Below, piece by piece: positions 25,242-32,084 of a stretch of 64,000 bases of DNA. Numbering within the stretch: the first letter of the stretch is position 1; each line of letters begins with the position of its first letter. The DNA is taken from the NCBI GenBank assembly GCA_903929045.1, contig CAIYTE010000132.1:1-64000 (forward strand), written 5' to 3'. Source of the DNA: an uncultured Hyphomicrobiales bacterium. GTDB lineage: Bacteria; Pseudomonadota; Alphaproteobacteria; Rhizobiales; Xanthobacteraceae. The translations under genes were made by a program, and so were the position numbers. The notes under the pieces were generated by a model that saw only the letters and a program-made list of their open reading frames with translations, was not told the origin of the DNA and did not search any database.

Positions 25242-25382
25242 TCATTCTTCGCCCTTCGCCTTGGGGGTGGGCTCGGTCGGCCCGATCTCAAATCCGCCGC
25301 GGGTGGGTGAGAACTCGGGCATCTTCGGTTTGTCGGTTTCGCTTTTGTCTTCTGGTTTCAGATCTTTTGGGTTTTTCGGCAT
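25242..25382 (-). CDS. Small hydrophilic hypothetical protein (46 aa)
   Basis: A 46-codon minus-strand frame starting MPKNPKDLKPEDKSETDKPK and ending PTPKAKGEE, rich in Lys, Glu and Pro, and probably disordered. There is no clear ribosome-binding site, but a promoter-like TGAAC-N16-CGTT ends eight bases before the ATG, so the mRNA would be nearly leaderless. Composition resembles the 37-residue frame at 26357. The paired promoter and charged, biased composition suggest a real stress peptide, but this is weak evidence. Confidence 0.45.
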   Translation of the reverse strand: MPKNPKDLKPEDKSETDKPKMPEFSPTRGGFEIGPTEPTPKAKGEE

Positions 25383-25390
25383 GTTTTTCT

Positions 25391-25415
25391 AACGTCATCG
25401 CGAGGATGTAGTTCA
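25391..25415 (-). promoter_or_regulatory. Possible EcfG-type promoter, minus strand
   Basis: Read on the minus strand, TGAAC (25411-25415) is followed by 16 bases and a perfect CGTT (25391-25394). It points at the 46-codon frame starting at 25382. One mismatch in the -35 element. Confidence 0.45.
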
Positions 25416-25487
25416 AATGACATGGCGCCGAAACGCGCGTGTGGCTTAATCGGCTATTAGAATGATTGAAATAAATTGCTCATTAAC

Positions 25488-25512
25488 GGAACGGACGAGG
25501 TTGGGGGCCGTT
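25488..25512 (+). promoter_or_regulatory. EcfG-type (general stress sigma) promoter, full consensus match
   Basis: GGAAC (25488-25492), N16, CGTT (25509-25512): an exact match to the alphaproteobacterial EcfG/RpoE2 consensus, 22 bases before the response-regulator ATG. Confidence 0.75.
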
Positions 25513-25534
25513 GCTTCTTCAACCAAGGAAGTAG

Positions 25535-25879
25535 ATGTCGATTTTAGTCGTCGAAGATGAGTTTATAGTTCGGATGTATGTAGCCGACATCCTGCGTGAA
25601 GATGGCTTCGATGTGTTGGAAGCCGGAGATGCGAGCGAAGCCATCCGCCTCCTAGAGCTCGATAACACCGTAGAAGTCATGATAACCGACGTAAACATGC
25701 CGGGCTCGATGGACGGGGTCGATTTGCTTGTGCAGGTTCGTGACCGCTGGCCGCCCGTCAAAACGATAATCACGTCAGGGCGAGACAAGCCAGCCGTAGT
25801 TCCGGAAGGAACATTGTTTTTTCCGAAGCCAATCGTACAATCAACGCTGACACAGGCGGTGAGGGCGTTAAGAGCTTAG
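25535..25879 (+). CDS. Single-domain CheY-like response regulator
   Basis: A 114-residue stand-alone receiver domain: acidic pair Glu7-Asp8 (VVEDEF), phospho-acceptor Asp52 (MITDVNMPG), a Thr/Ser at the switch position (IITSG) and Lys98 (FFPKPI). There is no output domain, so it probably acts as a phosphate shuttle or sink in a branched relay. A consensus EcfG promoter precedes it, and a second, frameshifted receiver gene converges on it with a 12-base overlap. The HisKA_2 kinase at 26991 is a candidate partner. Confidence 0.88.
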   Translation: MSILVVEDEFIVRMYVADILREDGFDVLEAGDASEAIRLLELDNTVEVMITDVNMPGSMDGVDLLVQVRDRWPPVKTIITSGRDKPAVVPEGTLFFPKPIVQSTLTQAVRALRA

Positions 25880-26217
25880 TGCCTTGGCAATGCTGCCTCG
25901 CAAATCGGCCGATGTGTACGGCTTGTCCAAAAAGATGTCGTGCTGAAACCCGATAGACGCCGGGTCGTATCCGCTGGAAATGATAAACGGTATCCCGTGA
26001 ATTCTTAGGACGTCAGCGAACGGAAGCGACAACGCGCCGTTCAAATTCAGGTCGAGGATAACCAAGTCCGGCTTGGTCTCTAAAAATCATCCGAAGCCTT
26101 GGGTAGTGTCGCGGCGACTCGCGCGCCCCCGCATCCCAATTGACGGACCATATCTTCAAGCAACTCAGCGATGAGGAATTCATCTTCGACGATTAAAACC
26201 GATTTGCCCTTGAGCAC
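25868..26217 (-). pseudogene. Single-domain response regulator, frameshifted
   Basis: On the minus strand a GTG at 26217, preceded by GGGAGA, opens KSVLIVEDEFLIAELLEDM, a receiver N-terminus. After DDF the frame meets TAG at a run of five T (plus-strand A run near 26082-26086). Adding one T restores LETKPDLVILDLNLNG, with the phospho-Asp, and continues through IPFIISSGYD and the Lys of DKPYT to the stop at 25868. The repaired protein would be 116 residues. It is convergent with the intact receiver gene. The break may be real or a homopolymer error. Confidence 0.75.
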
Positions 26218-26356
26218 TGAATTCTCTCCCGAAAGAGCGGGAGCAGACGGCAAAACCTGTGCACTCCCCCACGGTCTTCGCGGTCACGGTAGGTGCGGAG
26301 AATGCCGTTCATTTGGATTTCGAACATCCCCAGTGGATAGCCGATTTGAAGAAAAA

Positions 26357-26470
26357 CTAATTTTCTTTCGGCTCAGCAACATCGTCCGGCACGAACTCAT
26401 CGTCCTGTTTGGCCGGGCCGGGATAGGCCCACGGCTCTTCATCGTGCGTATTCTCTTTTTCGTCAGCCAT
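26357..26470 (-). CDS. Small acidic hypothetical protein (37 aa)
   Basis: A 37-codon minus-strand frame, MADEKENTHDEEPWAYPGP onwards, ending EPKEN. It has an excellent ribosome-binding site, AAGGAGAG, six bases upstream of the ATG at 26470. It is strongly acidic with a central Trp-Ala-Tyr-Pro-Gly-Pro. There is no signal peptide or known domain. The ribosome-binding site makes it the best supported of the tiny frames in this patch. Confidence 0.55.
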   Translation of the reverse strand: MADEKENTHDEEPWAYPGPAKQDDEFVPDDVAEPKEN

Positions 26471-26487
26471 CTAGCTCTCCTTACGAA

Positions 26488-26518
26488 AGAACCCGGCCTC
26501 GGGGGAGGACCGGGTTCT
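26488..26518. repeat. Strong hairpin upstream of the 37-residue frame
   Basis: AGAACCCGG (26488-26496) pairs with CCGGGTTCT (26510-26518); an inner CCTC/GAGG stem closes a GGGG loop. On the minus strand it is followed by TTCG-type sequence and resembles the terminator at 25215 inverted. No gene that it would terminate is visible, so it may be a leftover terminator or a 5' UTR structure. Confidence 0.5.
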
Positions 26519-26570
26519 GAGCGATGCGCTCGGGTTGTCTGAATAATTCAGGAAAACAAATTTCGTTCCT

Positions 26571-26595
26571 GGAACATTCACGCCATTTGCCTGTT
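26571..26595 (+). promoter_or_regulatory. EcfG-type (general stress sigma) promoter
   Basis: GGAAC (26571-26575), N16, TGTT (26592-26595), 36 bases before the small secreted protein start. The spacer and flanks resemble those of the promoter at 24890. Confidence 0.7.
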
Positions 26596-26631
26596 GATAG
26601 GCGCAACTTAATTCTCACACAGAGCATTCCC

Positions 26632-26895
26632 ATGAAAATCCGTACCCTTTTCTTGGCTACCGCGGTTCTTGCGAGCGCGAGCGGCTATGCCTTCGCGCAG
26701 ACCTCGAACGGCACGATGGGCGGCACCAAGGCTGAGCCCGACTCCTCGAAGCCGATGGCGTCGGACACGATGTCGAAGGACAAGATGATGAAGCCCGCTA
26801 CGACCGGTATGGAAACTGGCAAGTCGAACTCTCCGATGTCGAACGGCAACGTCAGCCCGGCTTCGCCGAATTCGGGCGAAAAGCAGCAGAAGTAG
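26632..26895 (+). CDS. Small secreted protein, Met/Ser-rich, paralogue of the one at 24948
   Basis: An 87-residue protein with a Sec signal peptide (MKIRTLFLATAVLASASGYA, cleavage after FAQ) and a mature part rich in Met, Ser, Lys and Gly (DTMSKDKMMKPATTGMETGK), ending SPASPNSGEKQQK. The Met-rich stretch could be oxidation-sensitive or metal-binding; that is speculation. The leader, promoter and C-terminal ASPN motif are shared with the gene at 24948. A terminator follows 24 bases after the stop. Confidence 0.7.
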   Translation: MKIRTLFLATAVLASASGYAFAQTSNGTMGGTKAEPDSSKPMASDTMSKDKMMKPATTGMETGKSNSPMSNGNVSPASPNSGEKQQK

Positions 26896-26919
26896 TCCTG
26901 TTTGCTATTTAGTCTAGAA

Positions 26920-26947
26920 AGCCGTCCCAGGAATGGGGCGGCTTTTT
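26920..26947 (+). terminator. Rho-independent terminator
   Basis: AGCCGTCCC (26920-26928) pairs with GGGGCGGCT (26935-26943), including one G-T pair, and is followed by TTTT. It separates the small secreted protein gene from the kinase gene. Confidence 0.85.
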
Positions 26948-26990
26948 GCTGTAGGTGTGCTACGTAGATACCTCACCCAAGGAGTTTTAA

Positions 26991-28124
26991 GTGGAAGCTG
27001 CGCGGCATCTCTCTGAGGCGCATAGAGTTGCTGCTCTTCGTTCCTATGAAATTCTGGATACGCCTCGCGAGGAGGAGTTCGACGAGGTTGTCAGGGTCGT
27101 GAGCGCAATTTGCGGCACCCCGATTTCCGTCATCAACCTCATTGATGAAAACCGGCAGTGGTTTAAGGCCGAGGTTGGATTAGGGGTTCGGGAAACCCCC
27201 TTACCGGCCTCAATCTGCGCTCATGCGATCTTGCAGCCTGGTCTGTTCGAGGTCCCCGATACGCTCAACGACAAGCGCTTTTCAGATAATCCCTTGGTGG
27301 TCGGCGACCCTCGACTTCGGTTTTACGCGGGTGCGCTTTTAGAGACCAAGGAAGGTCTGCCGCTCGGCACGATTTGCGTGCTCGACTACAAACCCCGTGA
27401 ATTGGACGAAAACCAAAAGGCGCTCCTTCGTCTGATGGCTCATCAAATCATGAAGATGTTTGAGCTGCGCCGGGTGATTGTTGAAGAGAATGCGGCCAGA
27501 AAACGAGCCGAACTCCTTGTTGAAGAGAATATCACTCTTGCGAGGGAAACCGACCATCGCGTGATGAACTCTCTTCAATTGGTCTCTTCGGTCTTAGGAC
27601 TGCAAAGCAGGAACGTTCCCGATGCGGCATCAAAGGAAGAGATTGGCGCTGCGCAGAGACGTGTAAGTGCCATCGCGACTGTTCACAGGCAATTACATCT
27701 CGCAGGAAGTCTTGAGCATGTGGCACTCAAGGAGTTTCTCAATGGTCTATGCGAGAGTTTAAAGACGCTTGCTCCGGCCGCCGTCACTGACATCACGGTA
27801 GATGCTGATGAGCTTTCAGTACGGTCCGACCTCGCGAGCTCGATAGGTTTGATAGTCGCTGAATTGCTGGCGAACAGTTTTAAATACGCATTCAAAGAGA
27901 AAACTGGCACAATTGCCTTGTCCTTCAAAAATCTCCCGAGGGGATGGGAATTATCTGTTACCGACCAGGGAGTCGGGCTTCCCGAGGGCTTTGAAATAGC
28001 CCAAAGCCAAGGTGTGGGAATGAAGGTTGTTTCGGCATTGGCGCGGCGCCTGGACGCGCAATTGACATTTAGCTCTTCACCATCCGGCACGACCTTTAGC
28101 GTCAAGAAAAACGACGCTTCGTAG
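26991..28124 (+). CDS. GAF-domain HisKA_2/HWE-type sensor histidine kinase
   Basis: A 377-residue soluble kinase. A GAF domain spans about 25-165 (ICGTPISVINLIDENRQWFK, then SICAHAI, the block seen in many stress-linked GAF kinases). The HisKA_2 dimerisation helix carries phospho-His189 in ETDHRVMNSLQLVSS, and the ATPase domain has ELLANSFKYAF (N295), DQGVGLP and GVGMKV. There are no membrane helices, so it senses a cytoplasmic signal. The start is a GTG eight bases after AAGGAG. In alphaproteobacteria, kinases of this class commonly feed PhyR and the EcfG stress response. Neighbouring EcfG-type promoters and stand-alone receivers fit that idea, but no phyR or ecfG gene lies in the window. 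Confidence 0.9.
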   Translation: MEAARHLSEAHRVAALRSYEILDTPREEEFDEVVRVVSAICGTPISVINLIDENRQWFKAEVGLGVRETPLPASICAHAILQPGLFEVPDTLNDKRFSDNPLVVGDPRLRFYAGALLETKEGLPLGTICVLDYKPRELDENQKALLRLMAHQIMKMFELRRVIVEENAARKRAELLVEENITLARETDHRVMNSLQLVSSVLGLQSRNVPDAASKEEIGAAQRRVSAIATVHRQLHLAGSLEHVALKEFLNGLCESLKTLAPAAVTDITVDADELSVRSDLASSIGLIVAELLANSFKYAFKEKTGTIALSFKNLPRGWELSVTDQGVGLPEGFEIAQSQGVGMKVVSALARRLDAQLTFSSSPSGTTFSVKKNDAS

Positions 28125-28454
28125 CCATGTAAAACTTCTGTTCAATAACGAATTCCTAGACGGCCAAGGGAAGAAAAAGGTGAGAGAGGCCACCTTGCCT
28201 CTTGGATCTGCGACAAGGAGAACGAGGTGCCAGGCCTCCTTGCGGTTTTCATGGTCGGGAGTATGTGCTTCACCCCGCGCACCACGAGTCTTTTTGTTAC
28301 CCCAGGCGCTACCCTGAGGTGAAAACAACATAGCGCCAAGCTCGATAAGTAGCTGAAAAAACGAGCAAAATGGCTTTGACTTATCGCTTTTGGCTTAATA
28401 AGAAGCGGCTGAATGGCCCCGAGGGCGGCCTCATGAACGGCCTGCAGGACCCTG
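28125..28454. other. Intergenic stretch without a recognised gene
   Basis: About 330 bases of mixed composition between the kinase and the GT2 gene. Open frames on either strand look like shadows (no conserved motif, no ribosome-binding site). A purine-rich segment near 28155-28185 and the fragment ACCCTGAGGTG near 28311, which resembles one arm of the palindromic repeat found at 44469, are the only features noticed. Confidence 0.5.
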
Positions 28455-29189
28455 ATGATGAACACGAACGATCCGGCAGTGTCCGTTGTGGTGCCGGTGC
28501 GCAACGAGGCCGGCAATATCGCCTTGTTGGTCGCCGAGATCGCCAAGGCGCTGCAGGGGCTTTGGCCTTTCGAGATCGTCTACGTCAATGACGGTTCGAC
28601 CGACGGCACCGACGCGGAGTTGAAGCGGCTGATGGCGCTGCACCCGTTTCTGCGCCGCGTGCGGCATGCGCAGTCCTGCGGCCAGTCGAGCGCAGTGCGG
28701 ACCGGCGTGCGAGCTGCGCGGGGGGGCATGGTTGCGACGATCGACGGCGATGGCCAGAACGATCCGGCGTTCATTCCGGCGATGCTGAAAGCGCTCGAGG
28801 CCGGCGCGCCGCATGTCGGCTTGATTGCCGGGCAGCGTGTCGGACGCAAGTCCGGTGGCTTCAAGAAAATCCAGTCGCGGATTGCCAATGGCGTGCGCGG
28901 TTTTGTGCTGCGCGATGGCACGCGGGACACGGGTTGCGGCTTGAAGGCGTTTCGCCGCGACGTCTTCCTGAACCTGCCGTATTTCGACGGCCTGCATCGT
29001 TTCTAGCCGGCGCTGGTGCGCCGCGATGGCTATGCCATCGGCTACATCGACGTCGTCGACCGGCCCCGCGCCAGCGGCGTGTCGAATTACGGATTATGGG
29101 ACCGGCTGTGGGTCGGCATTCTCGATCTGACCGGTGTGTGGTGGCTGATCCGCCGCAAGAAGCGCGTACCTGAAGTTTCGGAGGACTGA
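28455..29189 (+). pseudogene. GT2 family (DPM1-like) glycosyltransferase with in-frame amber stop
   Basis: The frame starts at 28455 (an ATG at 28458 is an alternative) and gives the GT2 motifs VVVPVRNEAGNI, VNDGSTDGT and TIDGDGQNDPAF (metal-binding Asp). After CGLKAFRRDVF and GLHRF it meets TAG at 29004-29006. The same frame then continues in register as PALVRRDGYAIGYIDVVDRP and GVSNYGLWDRLW to the TGA at 29187-29189. FLPAL is the usual sequence here, so a TTG to TAG change is the simplest explanation. The family transfers a sugar from a nucleotide donor to polyprenyl phosphate. The LAB_N gene follows after three bases. Confidence 0.8.
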
Positions 29190-29192
29190 ATT

Positions 29193-29522
29193 ATGCTCGT
29201 CGATATCACCCAGGCCGTCGGCGGCTATCTTCATGATGTGTTCGCCGGCAATCTCGATTGGGGCATCCTGATCGGCTATGTCGCGCAGCTTCTGTTCGCG
29301 ATGCGCTTCGTCGTGCAGTGGATCGCATCCGAACGCGCCGGCAAGAGCGTGGTCCCGACCGCGTTCTGGGTGTTCTCGATCGGCGGCGGCTTCATGCTGC
29401 TGGGCTACGCCCTCTATCGCAAAGACCCCGTCTTCATTATCGGGCAAGCCTTTGGCGTATTCGTCTATCTGCGCAACCTGCAATTCGTTATCCGCAGCGG
29501 CGGGCAGGGCGCGCCGGCCTGA
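29193..29522 (+). CDS. Lipid A biosynthesis N-terminal domain (LAB_N) membrane protein
   Basis: A 109-residue protein with three hydrophobic segments and the LAB_N pattern: LIGYVAQLLFAMRFVVQWI, then SVVPTAFWVFSIGGGFMLL and IIGQAFGVFVYLRNL. This stand-alone domain usually sits between a GT2 polyprenyl-phosphate sugar synthase and an ArnT-like transferase in alphaproteobacteria and may help flip or present the lipid-linked sugar. Here the GT2 gene is immediately upstream (three bases) but carries a stop, and no ArnT gene follows; an ArnT-like gene lies at 21464. The family is clear, the function inferred. Confidence 0.85.
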   Translation: MLVDITQAVGGYLHDVFAGNLDWGILIGYVAQLLFAMRFVVQWIASERAGKSVVPTAFWVFSIGGGFMLLGYALYRKDPVFIIGQAFGVFVYLRNLQFVIRSGGQGAPA

Positions 29523-29710
29523 GCCGTCAGTCTCAGTCCAATCCACAGCGCCGCCGACGCGTGCCGCGGAACTCCGCGGTGCGCCATTTGGCCTATGACA
29601 GCCCACGCGCGCCGCCCTTGACCTTGCAACCGGATCGGTCTGAGATACCGGAAGTCGAGAGGGCTTGAGGGGCGGCCATTTTGGCGATTTTGCGCGAACG
29701 GCGGCTGCTG

Positions 29711-29727
29711 TTGGCGTCATTATTGCT
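29711..29727 (+). promoter_or_regulatory. Candidate sigma-54 promoter of the aap operon
   Basis: TTGGC (29711-29715) and TTGCT (29723-29727) place GG and GC exactly ten bases apart, as in the -24/-12 RpoN consensus. It lies 54 bases before the aapJ ATG. Nitrogen (Ntr) control of aap is established in Rhizobium leguminosarum. No clear NtrC site was noticed upstream. Confidence 0.55.
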
Positions 29728-29780
29728 TGGTCACTCTTCGAGGGGCGCCGCATCCCGTTATGCTTTGAAGAGGCCGCCAG

Positions 29781-30803
29781 ATGAAAAATCTATTCAAATT
29801 AATCGCGCCGGCTGCTGTTTTTGCCGTGGCTTTTGCCGCGCAATCGGCATCCGCGCAGACGCTCAAGACCGTGAAGGACCGTGGTTCGCTGAATTGTGGT
29901 TCCAACGGCACGCTGGCGGGCTTCGGCCTGCCTGACGCGCAAGGCCAGTGGACCGGCCTCGACGTCGATTACTGCAAGGCCATCGCCGCCGCGATTTTCG
30001 GCGATCCGAAGAAGGTCAAGTTCGTGCCGCTGTCGGCAAAGGACCGCTTCACGGCGCTGCAGTCCGGCGAAGTGGACGTGCTGGCGCGCAATACGACCTG
30101 GAGCAGCTCGCGCGATACGTCGCTCGGCCTCAACTTTGTCGGCGTCAATTACTACGACGGCCAGGGCTTCATCGTGCGCAAGGCGCTCAAGGTGAACTCG
30201 GCGCTCGAATTGGCCGGCGCGTCGGTGTGCGTGCAGCAGGGCACCACGACCGAGCTCAATCTGTCGGACTACTTCCGCGCCAACAACATGCAGGTCAAGA
30301 CTGTGACCTTCGCGACCGCCAACGAAGCGGTGAAGGCTTACGACGCCGGCCGCTGCGACGCGTATACGACCGACGCCTCGGGCCTTTATGCCGAACGTCT
30401 GAAGCTCGCCAACTCGGCGGATCATATCGTTCTGCCGGAGATCATCTCCAAGGAGCCACTGGGCCCTGCCGTGCGTCACGGTGACGACCAGTGGTTCGAC
30501 ATCGCCAAGTGGACGTTTTTCGCGCTGATCAACGCGGAAGAACTCAACATCACCCAGAAGAACGTCGATGAAATGCTCAAGTCGACAAACCCGGACGTGA
30601 AGCGCTTTGTCGGCACCGAAGGTAACTACGGCGAACAGCTTGGCCTGCCGAAGGATTGGGCCGTGCAGATCGTCAAGGCCGTCGGCAATTACGGCGAAGT
30701 GTTCGACCGCAATGTCGGCGCCAACTCGCCGCTCAAGATCGAGCGCGGCCTGAACAAGCTCTGGAACAAGGGCGGCATTCAATACGCGCCGCCGATTCGC
30801 TAA
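29781..30803 (+). CDS. aapJ: General L-amino acid ABC transporter, periplasmic binding protein AapJ
   Basis: A 340-residue class 3 solute-binding protein with a Sec leader (cleavage after SASAQ). The mature start TLKTVKDRGSLNCGSNGTL is characteristic of AapJ. ARNTTWSSSRD and VCVQQGTTTELN line the ligand site, as in the family, and Gly-rich GPAVRHGDDQWFD follows. It captures a wide range of L-amino acids for the AapQM permease and AapP ATPase encoded next. A hairpin terminator after the gene probably lets the binding protein be made in excess. A candidate sigma-54 promoter lies upstream. Confidence 0.95.
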   Translation: MKNLFKLIAPAAVFAVAFAAQSASAQTLKTVKDRGSLNCGSNGTLAGFGLPDAQGQWTGLDVDYCKAIAAAIFGDPKKVKFVPLSAKDRFTALQSGEVDVLARNTTWSSSRDTSLGLNFVGVNYYDGQGFIVRKALKVNSALELAGASVCVQQGTTTELNLSDYFRANNMQVKTVTFATANEAVKAYDAGRCDAYTTDASGLYAERLKLANSADHIVLPEIISKEPLGPAVRHGDDQWFDIAKWTFFALINAEELNITQKNVDEMLKSTNPDVKRFVGTEGNYGEQLGLPKDWAVQIVKAVGNYGEVFDRNVGANSPLKIERGLNKLWNKGGIQYAPPIR

Positions 30804-30812
30804 GGAAAACGG

Positions 30813-30840
30813 AACGCCGCGGCACACGCCGCGGCGTTTT
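30813..30840 (+). terminator. Intra-operon terminator or attenuator between aapJ and aapQ
   Basis: A perfect ten-pair stem, AACGCCGCGG (30813-30822) and CCGCGGCGTT (30829-30838), followed by further T. It lies ten bases after aapJ. Partial read-through would set the high binding-protein to permease ratio normal for such operons. Confidence 0.8.
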
Positions 30841-30880
30841 CGCTTCGAGGGGAAGCGAACTGGGAGGGGATGAGGGGTAA

Positions 30881-32074
30881 ATGTCGACCGACCTTCCGGC
30901 GGGATCGTCTCCTGCACGGGTTCCGTTTTACAACGATCCCAAGATCCGCGCGGTCGCTTATCAGGTCGCGCTTGTCGCGATTGTCGGCTTTCTGATCTAC
31001 GCCGCGGCCACCAACGCCATCGCCAACCTTCAGCGCGCGAAAATCGCCTCCGGCTTCGGCTTCTGGTTCAATACCGCCGGCTTCGACATCAGCCAGACTC
31101 TGATCGAGTACAGCGCGCAGGCTTCGACCTATGGCCGCGCCTTCTGGGTCGGCCTGCTCAACACGCTTCTCGTCGCGGCCCTTGGCATCGTCTTTGCGAC
31201 CATTATCGGTTTCGTCATCGGCATTGCGCGGCTGTCGAAGAACTGGCTTGTCTCGAAGGCCGCCACCGGTTACGTCGAGACCATCCGTAACATCCCGCTG
31301 CTGCTGCAATTGCTGTTCTGGTACAACGCCGTACTCAAGGCGCTGCCGGAAATGCGCGACAGCATCAAGATTCCGGGCGGCATTGTTCTCAACAACCGCG
31401 GCCTGTTTCTGCCCAACCCGATCTACGGGCCGGGGTTCAAATGGGTGGTCGCGGCGCTCTTTGCCGCCATTTTGGCGTCGATCGTTTTTTACGTGATCTC
31501 GCGTCAGCGTCAGGAAAAGACCGGCAAGCAGGCGCCGGTATTCCTCGTCGCGTTTGGATTGATCGTCGGTCTGCCGTTGCTGCTGTTCGTGATCAGCGGT
31601 TTCCCGCTGTCATTCGGCTTTCCGCAAGCAGGACGCTTCAACATCAGCGGCGGCATGGAAGTGCTGCCGGAATTCGCGGCGCTGCTGTTCGGCCTGTCGC
31701 TTTATACGGCGGCCTTCATCGCCGAGGTAGTGCGTGCCGGCATTCTCGCCGTGTCGCGTGGCCAGACCGAGGCAGCCTATTCGCTGGGCCTGAAGCCGGG
31801 CCCGACGTTGCGGCTGGTCGTCGTGCCGCAGGCAATGCGCGTCATCATCCCGCCGCTGACCAGCCAGTATCTCAATCTCACCAAGAACTCGTCGTTGGCG
31901 GTCGCCATCGGCTATCCCGATCTGGTGCAGGTCTTCACCGGCACGGTGCTGAACCAGACCGGGCAGGCGGTCGAAGTCGTCGCCATCACCATGGCGGTCT
32001 ATCTCACTATCAGCCTTACCACGTCGTTGCTGATGAACGTCTACAACAGCCGCATTGCGCTGGTGGAACGGTGA
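30881..32074 (+). CDS. aapQ: General L-amino acid ABC transporter permease AapQ
   Basis: A 397-residue inner-membrane permease of the His/Glu/Gln family, longer than most because of the extended N-terminal region typical of AapQ. The early segment NTLLVAALGIVFATIIGFVIG begins the membrane domain. The cytoplasmic EAA loop, EAAYSLGLKPGPTLRLVVVPQ, contacts the ATPase. A strong ribosome-binding site (GGGAGGGG) precedes the start at 30881. It forms the heterodimeric channel with AapM and overlaps nothing, with ten bases to the aapM start. Confidence 0.95.
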   Translation: MSTDLPAGSSPARVPFYNDPKIRAVAYQVALVAIVGFLIYAAATNAIANLQRAKIASGFGFWFNTAGFDISQTLIEYSAQASTYGRAFWVGLLNTLLVAALGIVFATIIGFVIGIARLSKNWLVSKAATGYVETIRNIPLLLQLLFWYNAVLKALPEMRDSIKIPGGIVLNNRGLFLPNPIYGPGFKWVVAALFAAILASIVFYVISRQRQEKTGKQAPVFLVAFGLIVGLPLLLFVISGFPLSFGFPQAGRFNISGGMEVLPEFAALLFGLSLYTAAFIAEVVRAGILAVSRGQTEAAYSLGLKPGPTLRLVVVPQAMRVIIPPLTSQYLNLTKNSSLAVAIGYPDLVQVFTGTVLNQTGQAVEVVAITMAVYLTISLTTSLLMNVYNSRIALVER

Positions 32075-32084
32075 GGGCGCAGTC

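Noticed and set aside
28142-28546. A 134-codon minus-strand frame in the gap before the GT2 gene
   Set aside because: No ribosome-binding site, no similarity to any family I know, and its right half is antisense to the GT2 start.
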